Shown here one piece after another: positions 62,696 to 64,000 of a stretch of DNA of 64,000 nt. Position 1 is the stretch's first letter, and each line of letters starts with the position of its first letter. This DNA is from Rhodoferax sp. GW822-FHT02A01 (GTDB taxonomy: Bacteria > Pseudomonadota > Gammaproteobacteria > Burkholderiales > Burkholderiaceae_C), in assembly GCF_038784515.1 (NCBI RefSeq), contig NZ_CP152376.1, positions 1,488,001 through 1,552,000 on the forward strand. The letters are read 5' to 3'. The position numbers and the translations under genes were made by a program. The notes below the pieces were generated by a model. The model did no database searches and had not been told where the DNA came from. It worked only from the letters and a program-made list of their open reading frames with translations.

Positions 62696-63832
62696 ATGAA
62701 CCACTCGCAAACTCCGTTATCCACACCGTCCGAACAACGCTCCATCAATCTGGCGCTGCAAGGCGGGGGCTCCCACGGCGCCTTTACCTGGGGCGTTCTG
62801 GACACCCTGCTGCAGGACGGGCGGCTGGACTTTGAGGGCATTAGCGGTACCAGTGCCGGTGCCATGAACGCCGTGGCTATGGCCCACGGTCTGGCGCAGG
62901 CAAAAGGCAAGTCCCAGATTGACAAGCGCGAGTCGGCGCGGGCGTCCCTGCATGATTTCTGGGAGGGTGTGATCGCCATGGGCGCCCTGCAATCCACCAT
63001 TTCCAATGCCCAGCGTGTGCCGTTTGACCTGCTGTTTGGCGGCCTCTCTGCCCTGGTCGGTCATCAGTCGCCGGGTCAGATGGTGAGTGACGCCCTGACC
63101 GGTTTCTGGGCCAAGTCGTTCTCGCCCTACCAGACCAACCCGCTGGACATCAACCCGTTGCAAGACTTTCTGGAGCGGCAGATCGACTTTGAAAGGCTGG
63201 CAGCCTTTGACGAGTTGAAGGTCTTCGTGGTGGCCACCCGGGTCAGCACGGGCAAGGCAGAAGTCTTTTCCGGCAGGCGGCTCACGGCCAAGGCTGTCAT
63301 GGCGTCAGCCTGCCTGCCCACGGTTTTCCGGGCGGTGGAGATCGAAGGCGAGGACTTCTGGGATGGCGGCTACTCCGGCAACCCTGCCATCCACCCGCTG
63401 GTGTATGAATGCAAGAGCTCCGACGTGTTGCTGGTGCAGATCAACCCGCTGCGACGCAATGTGCTGCCCACCAGTTCGGTCGATATCCTGGACCGCCTCA
63501 ACGAAATCACCTTCAATTCGGCTCTGATTGCCGAAATGCGCGCCATCGATTTCGTCAAGCGCCTGCTCGCCGAAGGCAAGCTGGACCCCAAGCGCTACAA
63601 GAACGTGCTGATGCACCGCATCGACGGGGGCCATGAGCTGGACGCTTACCCAGCGTCCACCAAATCCGAAACCGGTGCCGACCTGATCTACAAGCTGCGT
63701 GACCTGGGGCAGCGGTGCGCCAGCCATTGGCTGGAGCGCAAACTGGTGCACGTGGGGGTTGCCTCCAGCATCGACATCGCACGTGACTACCTGGACGACC
63801 TGCGGGTGCCGGTCCAGGAGGATGACAAATAG
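62696..63832 (+). CDS. Patatin-like phospholipase
   Basis: This 378-residue protein has a patatin domain with the oxyanion motif LQGGGSHGAF (about residues 20-29), the nucleophile GTSAG (Ser53) and the DGG dyad in WDGGYSGNP near 220. No signal peptide is visible, so it is probably cytosolic or a type III/VI-like effector-type lipase only in principle; an intracellular lipid esterase is more likely. The C-terminal helices are complete. The start follows an AAG-rich site. The 158 bp after it separate it from a gene beginning at the right edge. Confidence 0.9.
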   Translation: MNHSQTPLSTPSEQRSINLALQGGGSHGAFTWGVLDTLLQDGRLDFEGISGTSAGAMNAVAMAHGLAQAKGKSQIDKRESARASLHDFWEGVIAMGALQSTISNAQRVPFDLLFGGLSALVGHQSPGQMVSDALTGFWAKSFSPYQTNPLDINPLQDFLERQIDFERLAAFDELKVFVVATRVSTGKAEVFSGRRLTAKAVMASACLPTVFRAVEIEGEDFWDGGYSGNPAIHPLVYECKSSDVLLVQINPLRRNVLPTSSVDILDRLNEITFNSALIAEMRAIDFVKRLLAEGKLDPKRYKNVLMHRIDGGHELDAYPASTKSETGADLIYKLRDLGQRCASHWLERKLVHVGVASSIDIARDYLDDLRVPVQEDDK

Positions 63833-63990
63833 TGTGAACAGGCCCTAGCCCCGGTTGAGCCGGCCCGGGATGCCGCGTTCTGGCGGCCCCATGCGTAGTT
63901 TTACAGATGCGCATTGGCTGGCTGCGCTCCACAATCCGGCATCAACAGGCCGCCTGATTGCCTGTGAGTTCAAACCATTGGAGACAAACC

Positions 63991-64000
63991 ATGTTCAAAC
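63991..64000 (+). CDS. Start of a gene running off the right edge
   Basis: An ATG at 63991 is preceded by GGAG at 63980-63983 and opens MFK before the window ends. With only ten bases visible, no product can be named; it is on the same strand as the patatin gene and 158 bp behind it. Confidence 0.4.

Overview
The window looks like chromosomal DNA of a betaproteobacterium of the family Comamonadaceae (a Rhodoferax/Polaromonas/Acidovorax-type organism; genus not resolved). The reasons are the GC-rich coding style, the Comamonadaceae form of the box benzoyl-CoA pathway, the mnmG-rsmG-parA-parB chromosome-maintenance block, minCDE, rdgC, and short intergenic palindromes of a kind common in that family. 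I see no rRNA, tRNA, insertion sequence, prophage or CRISPR array.

Layout. 1-2264: a leftward NitT/TauT-type ABC importer (the last gene runs off the left edge), preceded by two operators resembling the RutR consensus. 2593-4583: glutathione-dependent formaldehyde detoxification (frmA, fghA). 4707-24255: an aerobic benzoate catabolism island. Benzoate is probably imported by a branched-chain-type ABC transporter (19140-23826) and activated by BclA. BoxAB epoxidises benzoyl-CoA, BoxC opens the ring, and BoxD oxidises the resulting semialdehyde. The acid is then degraded by an enoyl-CoA hydratase, a PaaH-type dehydrogenase and a 3-oxoadipyl-CoA thiolase to acetyl-CoA and succinyl-CoA. BoxR, between the divergent arms, is the expected benzoyl-CoA-responsive regulator. 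Three TGCA boxes spaced exactly 32 bp apart overlap the boxC promoter.

24265-30359: small catabolic and signalling genes (SDR, phytanoyl-CoA-type dioxygenase, LacI regulator, PduO adenosyltransferase, FAD-linked oxidase, and an HD-GYP protein with a damaged HD motif). 30371-37259: the segregation block, with parB, parA, rsmG and mnmG. Two parS-like sites lie inside rsmG and mnmG. 37496-46720: cytochrome b561, GST, MFS exporter, copper ATPase and CopZ with a CueR-like promoter between them, RdgC, a Spy-like protein and small membrane proteins. 46757-50724: an active-looking diguanylate cyclase and minCDE, separated by an AT-rich region with five DnaA-box-like 9-mers. 50731-64000: housekeeping and mixed functions (metallophosphoesterase, NRDE protein, Lrp regulator, IF-1, DAHP synthase, a CDGSH iron-sulfur protein, TMEM175-type channel, alanine dehydrogenase, azoreductase, patatin).

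The most interesting unexplained signal is a structured repeat present as two divergent pairs: 10068-10296, inside the box operon between boxB and boxA, and 34247-34482, between lysE and rsmG. Each copy has two conserved purine-rich strands, a variable inner hairpin and a variable outer stem. The stems differ between copies but stay base-paired, with G.U wobbles in one orientation. Two positions covary around a tandem G.A motif. This is the signature of a structured RNA or a folding single-stranded DNA element that I cannot name.
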